Below, piece by piece: positions 48,743-60,265 of a DNA stretch of 64,000 nt. Source of the stretch: Terana coerulea. Lineage: Eukaryota > Basidiomycota > Agaricomycetes > Polyporales > Phanerochaetaceae. The first letter of the stretch is position 1, and the number at the start of each line of letters is the position of its first letter. The translations under genes and the position numbers were made by a program. The notes beneath the pieces were generated by a model. The model was not told the origin of the DNA. It did not search any database and saw only the letters and a list, made by a program, of their open reading frames with translations. The stretch is from the NCBI GenBank assembly GCA_024811115.1, contig JAKOGH010001153.1:1-64000 (forward strand). Direction: 5' to 3'.

Positions 48743-49942
48743 GGCACAGTGGCCGAGAGGTCTGTGTCCCTGGGCGGGTTCATAACCGCCCAAAAGGCTG
48801 GGTGTTCGAGTCCTCCCTTGGTAAAGGAGGTGCGAAAGATAATTATGGAAACTCGAACCCACACGTGGCAGCATTGTTAATCCACGTCCCGTGATACAAG
48901 CCCTCCCTTAGTAAAGGAGGTGCGAAAGAAGGCTACAGAAGCTTGTGTCACTCCCGGAAGGGGTTGGCCCGAAAGGGCATGCACTCGACCGGGGTCCCCA
49001 ATTTGGGCTGTTCACTCCAAGGCATTGGGCTGCACGCTAAGCGGCAGAATTCCCTCTAAGTGCTGGAACAGTTCGAAGCCCGAAAGGGTCTGAAAAGATA
49101 GGGGTCGATAAGAAGGGGAATTGTTCTGATAACAAGCCGACGTAATGACAGGCTACCCCTCTCCCTGATTGCCGCTCATGGGAATCAAAGGACGTTAGTC
49201 ATGGGATTACTCCTGGACCTATGATCCGGGCAGCCCGTGGCAAGACAGAGACTGAGGACATACTGGGAATCTGCGCCTGATGGCATCAGCAAACCGTATG
49301 CTGAGGAACGGGAAGCTGGATAACCCTGCCCTAGGGTTTAAGTTGGCAGGATTGATCCAGGGAAGGGTAACCTCCTGGGGACTTGTGACATCCAGTGGGC
49401 CGTAGCGGAAAGGGGTAGTCCCCTTCTCCGGCCCGAGAGGTCTAAATCCTCTGTCGGTTCGACTAGTTCGGGCTTAAGTTGATACCCAGTGACGCATGTT
49501 GGCTAAGTTAAGTAACATGTGGTGGGCCTCGCAAGAGAACCCTCTGTACTGGCCTGTATGGGTGCAGGAAAAGATATATGAGTACCGCAAGAGTGCTCAT
49601 CCAGATTATGTAGGGCTATACGCCTACATGTAGCGCGGTGTGGTTTTTCTCATTTCCCTATGTGCGTAGGGTTTCTCGAGTCTCGGGTTCAAACCCGGCT
49701 CTGGGCGGGCGGTTTTCTCGAGAGCATCGGGTTTCGGGCCAGAGTGCCGCCGAAGGCCGCCCTTCCTGTCCGTAAGGGGGGAAGAAAAGGGCACCTATCC
49801 CAGGGGGGGTGCCCCGGCGAGTCGACACCACGGACACACGGATTCACACTCAACGGACCCAGTAGATACAGATCTATTAGCACCGGAGCTCATGCGGTTC
49901 GTCCCGCGCTTCGTTAACAATACCAGATTTCAAAAAAAAAAA
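48743..49942 (+). mobile_element. 1.2-kb tRNA-headed, poly(A)-tailed non-coding retroelement
   Basis: Flanked by a perfect 16-bp direct repeat GACCTCGCCTTGATGG (48727-48742 and 49943-49958). The head has pol III box A TGGCCGAGAGG (48750-48760) and box B TGTTCGAGTCC (48803-48813, one mismatch), with a strong GGGCGG/CCGCCC hairpin where the anticodon arm would be; the box A is that of a Leu/Ser-type tRNA. The tail is 11 As after a C (49932-49942). No long open frame. The body is rich in stable hairpins, two with GAAA loops (48966-48978, 49078-49089), one long (49397-49434), and a second box B-like GGTTCAAACCC at 49686-49696. Together this fits a SINE moved by a LINE that recognises poly(A), but it is several times longer than ordinary SINEs. 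Confidence 0.82.
48812..48929 (+). repeat. Duplicated hairpin module inside the tRNA-headed element
   Basis: Two 28-nt copies (48812-48839 and 48902-48929), 90 bp apart with one mismatch, each folding CCTCCCTT...AAAGGAGG and ending GTGCGAAAGA. Confidence 0.8.
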
Positions 49943-50010
49943 GACCTCGCCTTGATGGTCAAGTTCTTCGAACGACTGGATTTTTGAGCGATAACATCCA
50001 AATAGCCTTG

Positions 50011-51047
50011 TTACCATAAACAAATCAGAATGTAGCGAAGAGACCTATTGATCGTCAATTACTCACAGTCTACAATGTTTGCACGAGCAAGTAAAATGAT
50101 TTGCTGCATATGCTTATAGTGGATGTCAACTTACTGTTGGCTTACTGAGCTATTACTCTCTCATATCCGAGTCATCGTTGATTTAGTAGTAGTTACTGTG
50201 ACTTCGAGATAACAACTCGAGATCGACCCCGTTGGTCTTCTCGACCTGCTATAGCACCGGCGCTGCTCAGAGATACTGTTCTAAAACCTAGTTGAGATCC
50301 TTCATCTTCTCGAATGGTTTTTACGCTTGACTTGATGATTTGTTTTTACTGCCTCCAATTTTTGTCGGTCCAGGCGTCATCCAGTCTTGACTGTCTTGAC
50401 TGTGTTACGCTCGAATAACTCATTCTGTGCGCTTTCCTCTCCAGCATGTCCTTCATTATCTCACTGACGGCGGTGACGGCGGTGCATGATTAGCTAGGTA
50501 CTGTGCCACTCAAGTGTCACTGGAGAGAACGGTCGTTTATGAGCAGGCCGGAAGAACTGACTAATTTGGGCAGTTGTGTATTTCTGCACGTGAATTTTAG
50601 TGCGGGCGCCGGGGGTTAACCAGATTCTCACGGCCCTTTCTCCTTGCGACAATATCCTTACCCGCCAAATTTATTCCACAAGTCCACCTCTCCCTGAAAT
50701 TGTTACAGAAATGTGAGCAGCATTCCACTTTATCTTCCGAAATACCATCTACTTGCTGTGTCCCGACTCCCTTCTACTTTCTTTTCGCCATAGCTTGTGT
50801 TCAGCGACGATGATGAGCAAAACCAAGGCATATATCTAGAGGTGCCCTCAGCGGGGACTTGTGTACTCCCCTCATTCTTATCGAATTGCCTCAGAGTACT
50901 TTCGAATGGCTCTTTCTTGGAAGGCAAGACGTAGCAGCCTTCGTTTCAAAGGAGTCAGAGCTTAGCTGTGTGGCGTTTTCGGTGGCAACCGTTCGCTGAC
51001 CAAGCATACTTAGGGAGGGTACTCTACCAGACGGTAGTGTTCACAGC
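50011..51047. other. Intergenic stretch, nothing recognised
   Basis: AT-richer DNA with short frames only. The part nearest 51048 is the presumed promoter of the AT-hook gene. Confidence 0.45.
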
Positions 51048-52971
51048 ATGACCAGCACGCTCGCAACCCAGCCCATTCCATCGCAGCCGCTCTCGCTGGG
51101 TCCAAGCGCACCTCCTCAGCCGGGCGAAGTCATTGGGCACCTCCAGCCTCAAGCTGAACCCGCTCCAGACGTGCCCGTCAAACGTCGCCCCGGTCGTCCG
51201 AAAGGCAGTGGCAAAAGGCTATAGACTTGAGTACAGAGCCTAAGATCAAGCGTCCTGTTGGAAGACCGAGGAAGGACGGCCTGCCTGCTGGCTCAGTAGG
51301 ACCCAAGAAACCCAACCGCCCAAGAAAGAGAGCACCAGGGAGTTTCGCCACTCCTACCAACATGCAGTCGCCAACGGGGTTACCATACGCAGTGCGTTTC
51401 TCAGTTCCGTACATTCGTTAAAGCTCTCTGACAGACACCTCAGTCACCACCCTTCATCGACCCGTCCCAATGGGGCTCAATATCTGCCCCTCCGATGGGG
51501 TCGCTGAACGTGCGGGCTCCACCCAACATGAACTTTCCCATAGACCCCAGTCTCGACCGCGACAACTGGGCTGAGCTCGCGAGGCATCGACCGGACGCCT
51601 TCCTACACGCCTTAGTTACCGCGCTTTCCTCCCCGAACCCTATCTCTGCAGCAGGTCCTACCGTTGAGGAGGCCTTCCGCGCGCATCTTGGCTCCCTTAC
51701 ACCTAATCAGAAGAGCGGCGTGCCTCCCATTCCTGCGTTGTACTCTATCTTGAAGACCTTCTGGCTGCCTTCTTCCCCGGCCTACTTCTCTCTCACCGCT
51801 TCTGCATCCACCTCTCGTAGCACCCCTTCTGAGCACCGGTTCTTGTATTGGGATCCTCATCCGCTGGTGTTCAACGGCATTGCATGTCCGGTGTGCACGT
51901 CGCCACTCGTCAACAAAGGCCGCATAGGGTCAGGACCCATCAAGATCTACGATTTGGGAAACCGTTCTTCGTTATAGGCTGCGAATACGTCTGTAGTTCG
52001 CAGGTCTGCCAACCTCAAGGCCAGGCCGAGGGTCGCAAGTTTGCTAGCACGGACAGCTCCATCCTCCGTGCGCTGCCCTCAAAGCTGAAAGACGAATTCC
52101 CTGCTCGCCTTATTCAGGGCGGCGGTAACGCTCCTGACATGGGACCGGGACCGGACGTGTGGAGTTGGAGAGGCATGGGAGTCTCGACCGGCTTGTGGGA
52201 TATGGTCAGAGCCTCCTTGCGTTCTGGTCTACAGAAGGACCTGGTCATGGGCATTGTGCATTCCGTGCAGCAGGGATTACCGGACGAGCCATGGGCTCAT
52301 ATTGACATGGGAGAGAAAATGGAAGAAATGGACGCAGCAGGCGATGACGAAGATGGGGGTGGTGGTGACGATGTTGATGGTGGAGAAGCCGAGGGCGGCG
52401 AGCAAGCCGGGATTGATGAGTCGAACAAGGAGGTACGTGGGCTTACTTGTCTGCGCCTCGACCTCTCAATGGCTCACACACTTGTACAGAGAGCACCCGG
52501 AGAATTCCAAGAGGCATGGTCGGCTCCAAATCCGCCTGAAGCAAGCGGCAGCGCTATGCCAGAGGCCGGTCCAAGTAATTCGAACCCCAACCAACCCGTA
52601 CCAGCACCCGCTCCTCCGCCGGACTACGCCAACCCTTACGGTGCCCCGCCCCCACCGGGTTTCATGCCCTACGGATATCCTCCATTCGGTTATTACCCCC
52701 GCCGCAACACCCTCCTCCCGGACCCCCACCTGGCATCTTGAAGAGAACGTTTACCATCATGGACGGCAACGGCGACGGCTCGGAGCCTTCGCCCAGACGC
52801 GTGCGGCACTGCGTGAAGTGCGGCTCGAACGAATGCAAAGGGAAAGGCGGTCGTACGTTCTGCACAAACCCTTGCCAAGACTGCGGGAAGCTGGACTGTC
52901 GCGGCAGGAATAGCAAGCGCCCCGACAGGACGTGCGCTGATGCTTGGACATCAAGTGACAGCTCTTCTTGA
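51048..52971 (+). CDS. AT-hook protein with DUF6729 domain and Cys-rich tail (three frameshifts)
   Basis: Starts MTSTLATQPIPSQPLS. Two AT-hooks (KRRPGRPKGSGK and KRPVGRPRKDG) suggest minor-groove DNA binding. After a first intron the central domain reads RDNWAELARHRPDAFL, FLYWDPHPLVFNGIACPVC, GRIGSGPIKIYDL, FFVIGCEYVCSSQVC, ALPSKLKDEFPARL: paired CxxC units and the pattern of DUF6729, a domain common in large basidiomycete families near transposon-like genes. An acidic linker (GDDEDGGGGDDVDGG) follows, then a Pro/Tyr-rich stretch and a Cys-rich tail (CVKCGSNECKGKGG, CQDCGKLDCRG). The frame breaks at 51213 (A-run), 51956 (G-run) and 52696 (C-run); in each case one more base restores a conserved reading. 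Role unknown. Confidence 0.75.
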
Positions 52972-54252
52972 GAAGAGTCTCTGAGGTAATCTTATGCTTA
53001 ATGAACGACGGTTATGATCCTTTTGCTTAATTGTTACTTGAGCTGTTGTAGGATTGCGTGCATGTATGACATGTATTCTATCCATATTATGCCTTGAAAG
53101 CGAGTGATGTACGAATTTACGCATCTCATTACCTGCAGTGGAACCATACAATCGGAGCTGGTCGCAAAGTCACGGTTCCGTCTCATACCATTGTATCAGG
53201 ATGGTCCATCGACATATGATTACGACACTTGGAGTACAAAAGGGCATATTCTATATTTGAACTGAGTACGTAGCAGCCCTATTCCTCGAGCAACTCACCC
53301 GCGATGTGTTTGCGCGCCTAGTTTGTCTTCGTCCTGTCCTTGTCGTTGTCTTTCTCGCCGCATCTTTGGAAGGTTTGGAATAAAACTTTGCCTGGCCCTG
53401 AATCCATCTTCAAGGCCGTGCTTGGATCGCGTATGTTTCCGGAGCGGTGAGGTGGAAGACCGCCGCGAGGGCTGTCTGGTTGCATGCGTTTTATAACTTA
53501 GCTGACGCCGAGCAATCGGCATATGTCCGTTCTAATTCAGGAAAGGCAGCGAGTACTCTCAAATAACCATTGTGAAGCTAATCATTCTGACAACAGACCA
53601 TTGGCTTCTTTATCGTGCTCGCCGATGGCAGCCGGGTCGCTTCAAGGGAGTGACAAGAAGGCACCTTGAGGACTGACTTGTGTGCCGCCTGACCAAAGGT
53701 CTAGATGCGACCGCTACTACATTACAATAGAGAACAACGGTAGTCCTTAATAACAAATCATTGGCGCAAAGCTCTGCATATAGTACTCAGCGACCTCCGA
53801 GGCCACCGCAGTCTATTTGAGCATCAGCGCAATTATTCGCAGAAATACATGTGGCGCTCGCTCTCCGTTAATAACCCCTAAATAATGAAGCATAACATAA
53901 TTTTAATACATATATAGGTGCTGCGCTCTGAATATGGAGCGAGTCACGAACAACTCATGATCACGATCAGGAGAGGCCGTATAGAAACACCTTGCAATAA
54001 GCGCTGAGGCGTGCTTTTCCAAAATGGTAAATGGAGTAGATCAATCGGTGATTCCCGAGACGGGGTATTGTGTCCGAAAAAGGCAGGTGAACCAGCGGGC
54101 CATCTTCCAACTTCAGCCACTCGTCCAGACCCTCATAGCCGAACACCTCTCTGGCCACCACCTCTTTAGGGCATAAAACACTGGAAACTTCTGTTTAAAA
54201 GGTTAGTTCATCTCTCTCCCGAGCCCTCGATCCCTCGCCACTTTCTGACAAC
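52972..54252. other. Intergenic stretch, nothing recognised
   Basis: Short frames only (for example 53967-54161 minus). The segment just before 54253 is the FunK1 copy B promoter. Confidence 0.45.
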
Positions 54253-57240
54253 ATGGTTACTCCCGCCGGCAGGCTCGAACTCCCCACCAGAGTTCAATCT
54301 ACTCCTATCAAACCGCGCATCCAGAGCTCGTACAACCGCGCAGTACCAGCGGCCGAACTGCGACGTAAACAATACACTAAAGACATGCAAGGCCTATTCG
54401 TGGGCACTATGCCCCTCAGCACATTTTTACGACAAGTTCATGCCGGTCACACCTGATGTCGCCTCTAGTATCCCCGAAGTCGACTACCAGTCAAGTATGG
54501 GCCGTCTTACTAAGGAGACGGACATGTATGTCCCATTTGTGAGCATATACTTTTATTCTGAGATAGTAGACGTCGTGTATTGACTTCTGTGGCCTGTGTT
54601 GTAGATCACAACCACCCAGCGTGCGGGGCTTATCCCGGGCTTGAGGCTCTTCAACTCCGGTGCACTCAAGCGGAGTAACTACGATATTCGACCCGACATC
54701 GGCCTCCGACGGATGACTCCGAAAGACACAGGATACGACCCTAAAACGGCCATCCGAGAATACTTCAACTTCACGCAAGCTCTGGTCGGTTTCGAATTCA
54801 AGTTTGAAGCATGCGATGACGGATTTGTGGATATCTCCCTTGGCGAAGGAGAATCTTCGAGCGGAGTGAGAGGCTCGTGCGAGAAGCCCGACAATAGAGG
54901 TACCTCGACGCGCGGCCAGCTGATATCTTACGCCCATGAGCAGTGCGCTCGTCAACCCCTTTGCTTCTTCTTCCAAGTTCTCGTCGCCCGGGGCAAGGCG
55001 CGAATTCTTCGTTGGGACCGTGCCGGCACCATTGTCACCGAGTCTTTCGACTACTTCGCCAACCCGGAGCTCCTGGCCGAGTTCTTCTGGCGGTACGCCC
55101 ACATGAACGACGTACAGCGCGGATGGGACCCCACTGTCACCGTCGCCAATCCTGCGGAAAGGAAACTGTTCGAGACTGCCATCAAACGCTACGTGAACGA
55201 GACTCTGCACTCTCTTGGTCGAACGCTTCCTGGTGCCGAGAAATCGTATGACGACGCCTACGACATCTACAGGATAGCGGTTGGTGCCCTTGACGCCCCA
55301 GACCACAGAGATGTTATTGTTGGAGCACCATTCTTCGAGGCATTGTCTCCCTGCGGAAGGACCACTCGCGCTTACCTGGCTCTCGACCTCAACACCTCAG
55401 AAATCAAATTCTTGAAGGACAGCTGGCGGGTGGTTCACCCCCGGCTTCTTCCTGAAAGCGAACTCTATGCCAAACTGAAGGGATTCGGCGTTCCCCATCT
55501 TCCAACGGTTCTCGTTGCTGGAGATGTGATGATCGATGACCGTCCGCAAAAGACGCAGACTCAAGAGATCGCGGAGTCGAGCGACCCGTCCTACCTGACT
55601 TGGCGCGGACGCCATGAAGAGCTCAGGGCCCACATCCATCACAGGCTTTTACAAGACGTCGCATTTCCTGTCGAGTCGTCTCTCAATTCTCGGGAATTCG
55701 TTCAGGTATTGCGTGACATAATTGACGGTGAGTGTTCACCTTTCTCTTGAATGCTGGAGACATGTTGATTCTGTATTGTGTTCGAAGTTATTGAGGCTGC
55801 ATTCGAGTCGAAGGAGAGTATTCTGCACCGTGATTTGAGCCTCGGCAACATCATGATCAATCTCGCGGGCGGAGGCATCCTTAATGATTGGGACCATTCA
55901 GGACCAGCCAAGAATACTGCAGGCGGGCATCCGGTATTCCGTACGGTGAGCTACATGTTGTGCCCTACATTTATCTGTCACACTTATCCATATGTAAGGG
56001 AACTTGGCACTTCATGTCCATCGCTCTACTCCGAGACCTCAATAAGCCGCACGCTCTTCTCGATGAGTGGGAATCGCTGTTCTGGGTCCTCATGTACGGC
56101 GCACTGCACTTCTTTGAGGTCAACCAGTCCGTGATCAAGTCTTTCCCTATGGATATCTTCGACGAGGTCCAGATGCGCCTGGAAGGCGACCGATACGTGA
56201 TGCAAGGAGGCGACAGAAAGCTTGGCGCGCTCAAGGACCAACGCTTCAACAATCTCAAGTTCACCTGTGCCCCGTTGAGCGACCTCATCACCGACCTGGC
56301 GGCGACTTGGAACACGTACTACGGCGCCAACATGGTGGCGCAGGGAGAACAGACGACCAAGGAGCAGGCGTTGAAGGCTAAAGCACTCAAGCCGACCGCG
56401 GAAAATGGCACGGACGAGGATGATGGGGAAGACAGCGACTCGGACTACGATGCATGGGACGCGGTGCTGAGAGCTAAGCGGAAGAAACTATCCGAGGCGT
56501 CGTTCTGGAAGAAGAAGTTCAACAGGTGTCTCAGGCGCAACGATTGGGCTGCGTCTGACACGGTTACAGACCAGTTTCCTCAGAGAAGTGAGGCCGAGCA
56601 GGACAGAACGATTCAAGAAACTGGCCTTCAGAGCCTGTCGAAAGACTCCCAGAGCGCCCAGGCCGCTGAACGCGACGGTACCAACGGCGAAGTGGTCTCA
56701 GAGGGTGGTTTATCTGCGGCGGGTGGCACCACCCTAGCTGACGATGAACAGCACCTGTCTGTCGATGCCGACGCGGTATCGGATATTATAGAAAAAGACG
56801 TGCAGGGCTCTGATTCCGCAGACGAGCTGCCCTCATCTCTCGTCGAGAAGGACGACCTCTTCATGGGGAACCTGCGTTTCGACCCGCCGCGGACTCCCCA
56901 ACAGAGCCAAGCTTCGTTGCCCGAAGCTCTGGGCGACTCTCCGGCTGGTGAAATCGGCCTTCTGTCGGTCGCTCCCCTCCCTCGCAGGACTGCAGGGCCG
57001 TCCTGCGTCGGTCGCTTCTCCACATCCTACCCACCACAAGATTGGCCGCCAGCGTTGCTTGGCCGGATACCTAGGAAGAGGAACCTCAGCGTTGTGGAAG
57101 AAGAACTTGACGACGAAGTTCCGCGAAGACCCAAGAGAATCAGGGATAACAGTGGCGCCTCGAGGTCGCCATCTCGAGCACGTGCATCGAGCAGAGGTCG
57201 TCATCTACCGCACGCGAGCTCACGAGTTGCCTCTCTCTGA
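54253..57240 (+). CDS. FunK1-type fungal protein kinase, copy B (one frameshift)
   Basis: Paralog of 2934-5438 with the same exon plan. Exon 1 MVTPAGRLELPTRV has an extra T in a run at 54424-54428: MPLSTF continues as YDKFMPVTPDVASSIPEVDY in the shifted frame. Exon 2 ITTTQRAGLIPGLRLF carries DIGLRRMTP, ISYAHEQCARQPL, NPELLAEFFWRYAHMND and VVHPRLLPESELYAKLKGFGVPHLP. An intron (GTGAGT near 55729) precedes the catalytic exon: HRDLSLGNIMI, LNDWDHSGPA. Longer C-terminal tail than copy A: acidic (NGTDEDDGEDSDSDYD), then Ser/Pro-rich and Arg/Lys-rich (RRPKRIRD), likely disordered. It ends ASSRVASL at 57240. Substrate unknown. Confidence 0.87.
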
Positions 57241-57677
57241 TTTGGTCATTTGTTAGTGTTTTGGTGTTTGGTGTACCATGTATACTTCAAGTTTGTAACG
57301 GACCCATATTTCTTTTTGTACTTTTGTGTTGTATTTTTGTAACAGCCGTACTGCGAATAAGTAAGGGAACAGTGAGGTTCGGGGACATGTCGGCAGGGAT
57401 GGGCGCCGATTGATAGAGCGATTTTTAGGCAGGGCAGAGGCTTATAGTCGCTGCAGCATGCATGCACCTTCACACATCCAAATAAAAGCTACACAGAAAT
57501 GCGCGGTTCAACGATGCGTATCGACTGATGCAGGCAGCACAGGATTTGGGTGACATTTGGCCACGTTATAGAGAGATTACTCACTTCGCCAGCGATGTTG
57601 AGAAGCACGGGCGTTACAAGCTGTGAATTTGTACATGTTTGAACATCTCCGACCAACTCGCATGCGTAGTCAAAACA
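57241..57677. other. Intergenic stretch, nothing recognised
   Basis: 3' flank of FunK1 copy B up to the dispersed repeat; T-rich at the start, probably 3' UTR. Confidence 0.45.
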
Positions 57678-58218
57678 GAGGTGCCTTCGCTCCGCTCCGG
57701 GAGTGGCCCAGCTTGGTGTTGGGTTAAGGTGACATTGGGCGAGGGTGCCTGCTACGTATACGAGGGTGCCGGCTGCGAGGGTGCCGGCAGTGAGGGCGCC
57801 AGCTGCAAAGCGCTAGTACTTACTACGACTACGGCTGTATACTAACACCACGACTGCGGCTGAAATAAACTAAATACATAAAGCAGTGCCGCTACCTGTA
57901 AAACTGGTGAGATTCAGTCGGTATATATATGCACCAGAAAGCGTAGGAGACGAGTAAGTACTTGCCCAAAAATGATAGAAGCGGCGGGCCTGACCGGAAT
58001 GCCAGACATCGGCAGAGGCTGCGAGGGTTAGGACGAGTAAGACGGACCATGGCGCGGATCAGCAAGGATGGAATGACCCGGAATCCGTGATACGAATTGC
58101 GGGGGCGGGTAAATCGGAGAGAGGTCAGTAAACGTACTTATACTACGTACTGCAGAGGGACACGCCCCAGGTGAGTCAGTGCGGAATTGAAGGCTTTTGT
58201 TACTTTGGTGCCATAATT
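57678..58218 (+). repeat. Dispersed repeat, copy 2 (no MITE)
   Basis: Uninterrupted counterpart of 6231-7101. It has extra short GAGGGTGCCGGCTGC-like iterations at 57735-57800. The site corresponding to the MITE insertion reads ACTAACACCACGACTGC, without a TA-flanked insert. Confidence 0.8.
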
Positions 58219-58489
58219 TTTATATATGAGTGATGATATGAGTGATGAGTGATGATGATGTACGACTATTTGAAATCTCAGTGACACTAACCACTCAATA
58301 CTCAGTGGTCAACTCGTTTGCCCGCCATAGCGAGGGCAGGGTTGATCACATCGGATGGGGTGTCATTTCTATATTACTGGTATGGTGATGTTAGGATGCG
58401 ATAATGTACAATTGGAATAGGAAATGCAGAGCGAAGTCCAGAAAATAATACACTTAGCGAGCCACAAGCAACTGTCCCCACCACCCTCT

Positions 58490-59805
58490 TCATGCGAGCA
58501 CTTTCCGAATGCCCTCCTTTTGCGCGGCTGTCAACGTGTTTGGGAATACAACGTCCCACTTGACGATCAGATCACCCCTCTTCTTGGGGCTGTCCGATTT
58601 GCGGATGGGCATACCCTCGCCGGAGATTGTGGTCGTCTGGCCGGGCTTGACGATGCCGCTTGGAATGGGCACCTGCAGCTTCCGGCCATCGAGGTGCGCG
58701 ACCGTCTGCCGGCCACCACTGCCAGCAAGTGCTTCAACGAGCGGTATCGGCACCTTGACGGTGAGGTCATTGCCGTCGCGGCTGAAGCGGTCGTGCGGCT
58801 TCTCCTCGACGACGAACACGAGGTCCTGCGCCTCGCCCGTAGGCTGCTCGTTGCCCGCCTTCGGGAAGCGCACCTTCGTGCCGCTCTTCCAGCCCGGGAG
58901 GATGTTCACCTCGAGCACCTTGTCCTCCGTCGCGCCGCTGAGCAGCTTGCGCCCGATCTTGAGCCGCTTGGTCGTGCCGTTGTACAGGTCCTCGAGCGAC
59001 GCTTTGAGCGGCCGTGTGATCTCGGAGGGCCCGGCGGTGGCGGGCGATGCTGGGCGCCGGGTGCGCGAAGAGCCGTTGGGCATGCCGCCGGGCATACCAC
59101 CGCCGAAGAAGCTGTGCGCGCCGCCGCCCATGTCGTCGTCGTCATCGTGGAACATCCCACTCGAGGACCTCGAGGCCCCTGGGAAGCCCCCACCCATGCC
59201 TCCACCCATACCGCCAAACCCGCCGAAACCGCCCATTCCAAATATTGATCTAAGAGTAGTGGTTAGCATCAGAGAAGAAATGGGGCGCATATATGCAGCT
59301 ACTTACTCGAATATCTTGTTCGGGTCGGTTGGGTTGAAACCACCTGAACGGCCAGCACCGCCAAAGCCTCCTGGACCGGTGCTGAAGCTAAAAGTAGGGC
59401 CTCCGGCGCCACCAAAGCCGCTAAATCCACCACCAGAGAACCCGCCAGCGCCGCCTGGTGCGCCGCCTCCGCCCTTCAAGCCCTCTTCGCCGAACTGGTC
59501 ATAGATAGTCCGCTGCTGCTTGTCGCTGAGGACTTCAAAAGCTTCTGAGATCTGCGAGAGGGGATTAGAACAGGGACACAAGACATGAGGCTGCTATCTA
59601 ATACTTGCCTCTTTGAACTTCTTGGAGGCTTCTTCTGACCCAGCGTTTCGGTCAGGATGCCATTTCAAGGCCTGGAGAGCAAAGCGTGAGCACAGCGGAC
59701 AAGTCATAAGACAAGCTAACGCACCATTTTCTTATAAGCCTTCTTGATCTCTTCCTCGCTGGCATTTTTGTCGATGCCAAGTAGTTTATAGTAGTCTGTA
59801 CCCAT
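58490..59805 (-). CDS. DnaJ/Hsp40 class B co-chaperone (SIS1/DNAJB type)
   Basis: Stimulates Hsp70 ATPase and delivers clients; cytosol/nucleus. The start at 59805 is [11 protein letters not shown]. The J domain spans four exons: [20 protein letters not shown] (HPD), [38 protein letters not shown] long Gly/Phe region follows ([13 protein letters not shown] to [16 protein letters not shown]) with an acidic break DDDDDMGG. There is no CxxCxGxG zinc region, hence class B. The C-terminal substrate domains include [56 protein letters not shown] and the end [21 protein letters not shown]. Length and order are normal; no frame error. Confidence 0.93.
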
Positions 59806-60265
59806 CGTGCGTCGGGGACAGTGAGAGCGGGGTTTAAAGGTGAGCAAGAGGTGAGCAAGAGGTGAATGTATGGAGCAAGTCGCAAACTCAGGAGGCTCGA
59901 GTTAAGTATGGGTGGAGGTCGGGGCCGCGAGACCAGGGGAAAGGTCGACCAGCATCCATCGTACGTGCGAGAACTTGCCAGAACCGTCCACAATCCACTC
60001 AGAGTCAGAGTCAGTCGAGTGTGCGCTTTAGCCATTAGACTCCCTCCCAGCTCTCACCTGATCCGCATGATTGCATCACAGAACTTCGTTCTCCGAATGA
60101 CTTCTCTCGCCATGGGCGAGTGGCCAGAGCAGGGCCAGAGTCTGTACGTACGGCTATGATGTCGTAGACGCACGTTCTTCGGGCGTGCCACTCAAGTGCC
60201 ACTGGCACACGAGCCCCCTTGCCTTCCAATTTTCTAGCTCCCTCACTCTCGCTGCTACACTGAGG
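59806..60265. other. Divergent promoter between DnaJ and VTC1-like genes
   Basis: The 460-bp upstream region is shared by two divergent genes. I did not find a convincing heat-shock element array. Confidence 0.4.

Larger units (their letters stand above)
48350..50010 (-). pseudogene. Unrecognised coding relic interrupted by the tRNA-headed element
   Basis: On the minus strand 48350-48690 reads a coherent protein-like block (PFHSIPGFLFGKIIHAF, FGKEYHDLALQRWAIPDFF, LDDFDRSPLNLLFEVGCMP, RCIDLALDLHEERFG). Removing 48743-49942 plus one target duplicate joins its upstream part (EELDHQGEVLVIHQHFHIG). Frames do not run through cleanly. I do not recognise the family. Confidence 0.4.

Noticed and set aside
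48743..48820. Functional tRNA-Leu gene
   Set aside because: Box A and B are present, but the acceptor stem has no partner, the anticodon-arm hairpin is too long and the T-stem is weak.
48743..49942. Group II intron or other self-splicing intron in the tRNA-headed element
   Set aside because: GTGCG-like starts, GAAA loops and dense hairpins suggested it, but I found no convincing domain V and no intron-encoded protein, and the 16-bp target duplication with an A tail fits target-primed retrotransposition instead.
2934..57240. Programmed frameshifting in the kinases and FAS
   Set aside because: The shifts occur at many unrelated homopolymers in unrelated genes, without a shared slippery motif.
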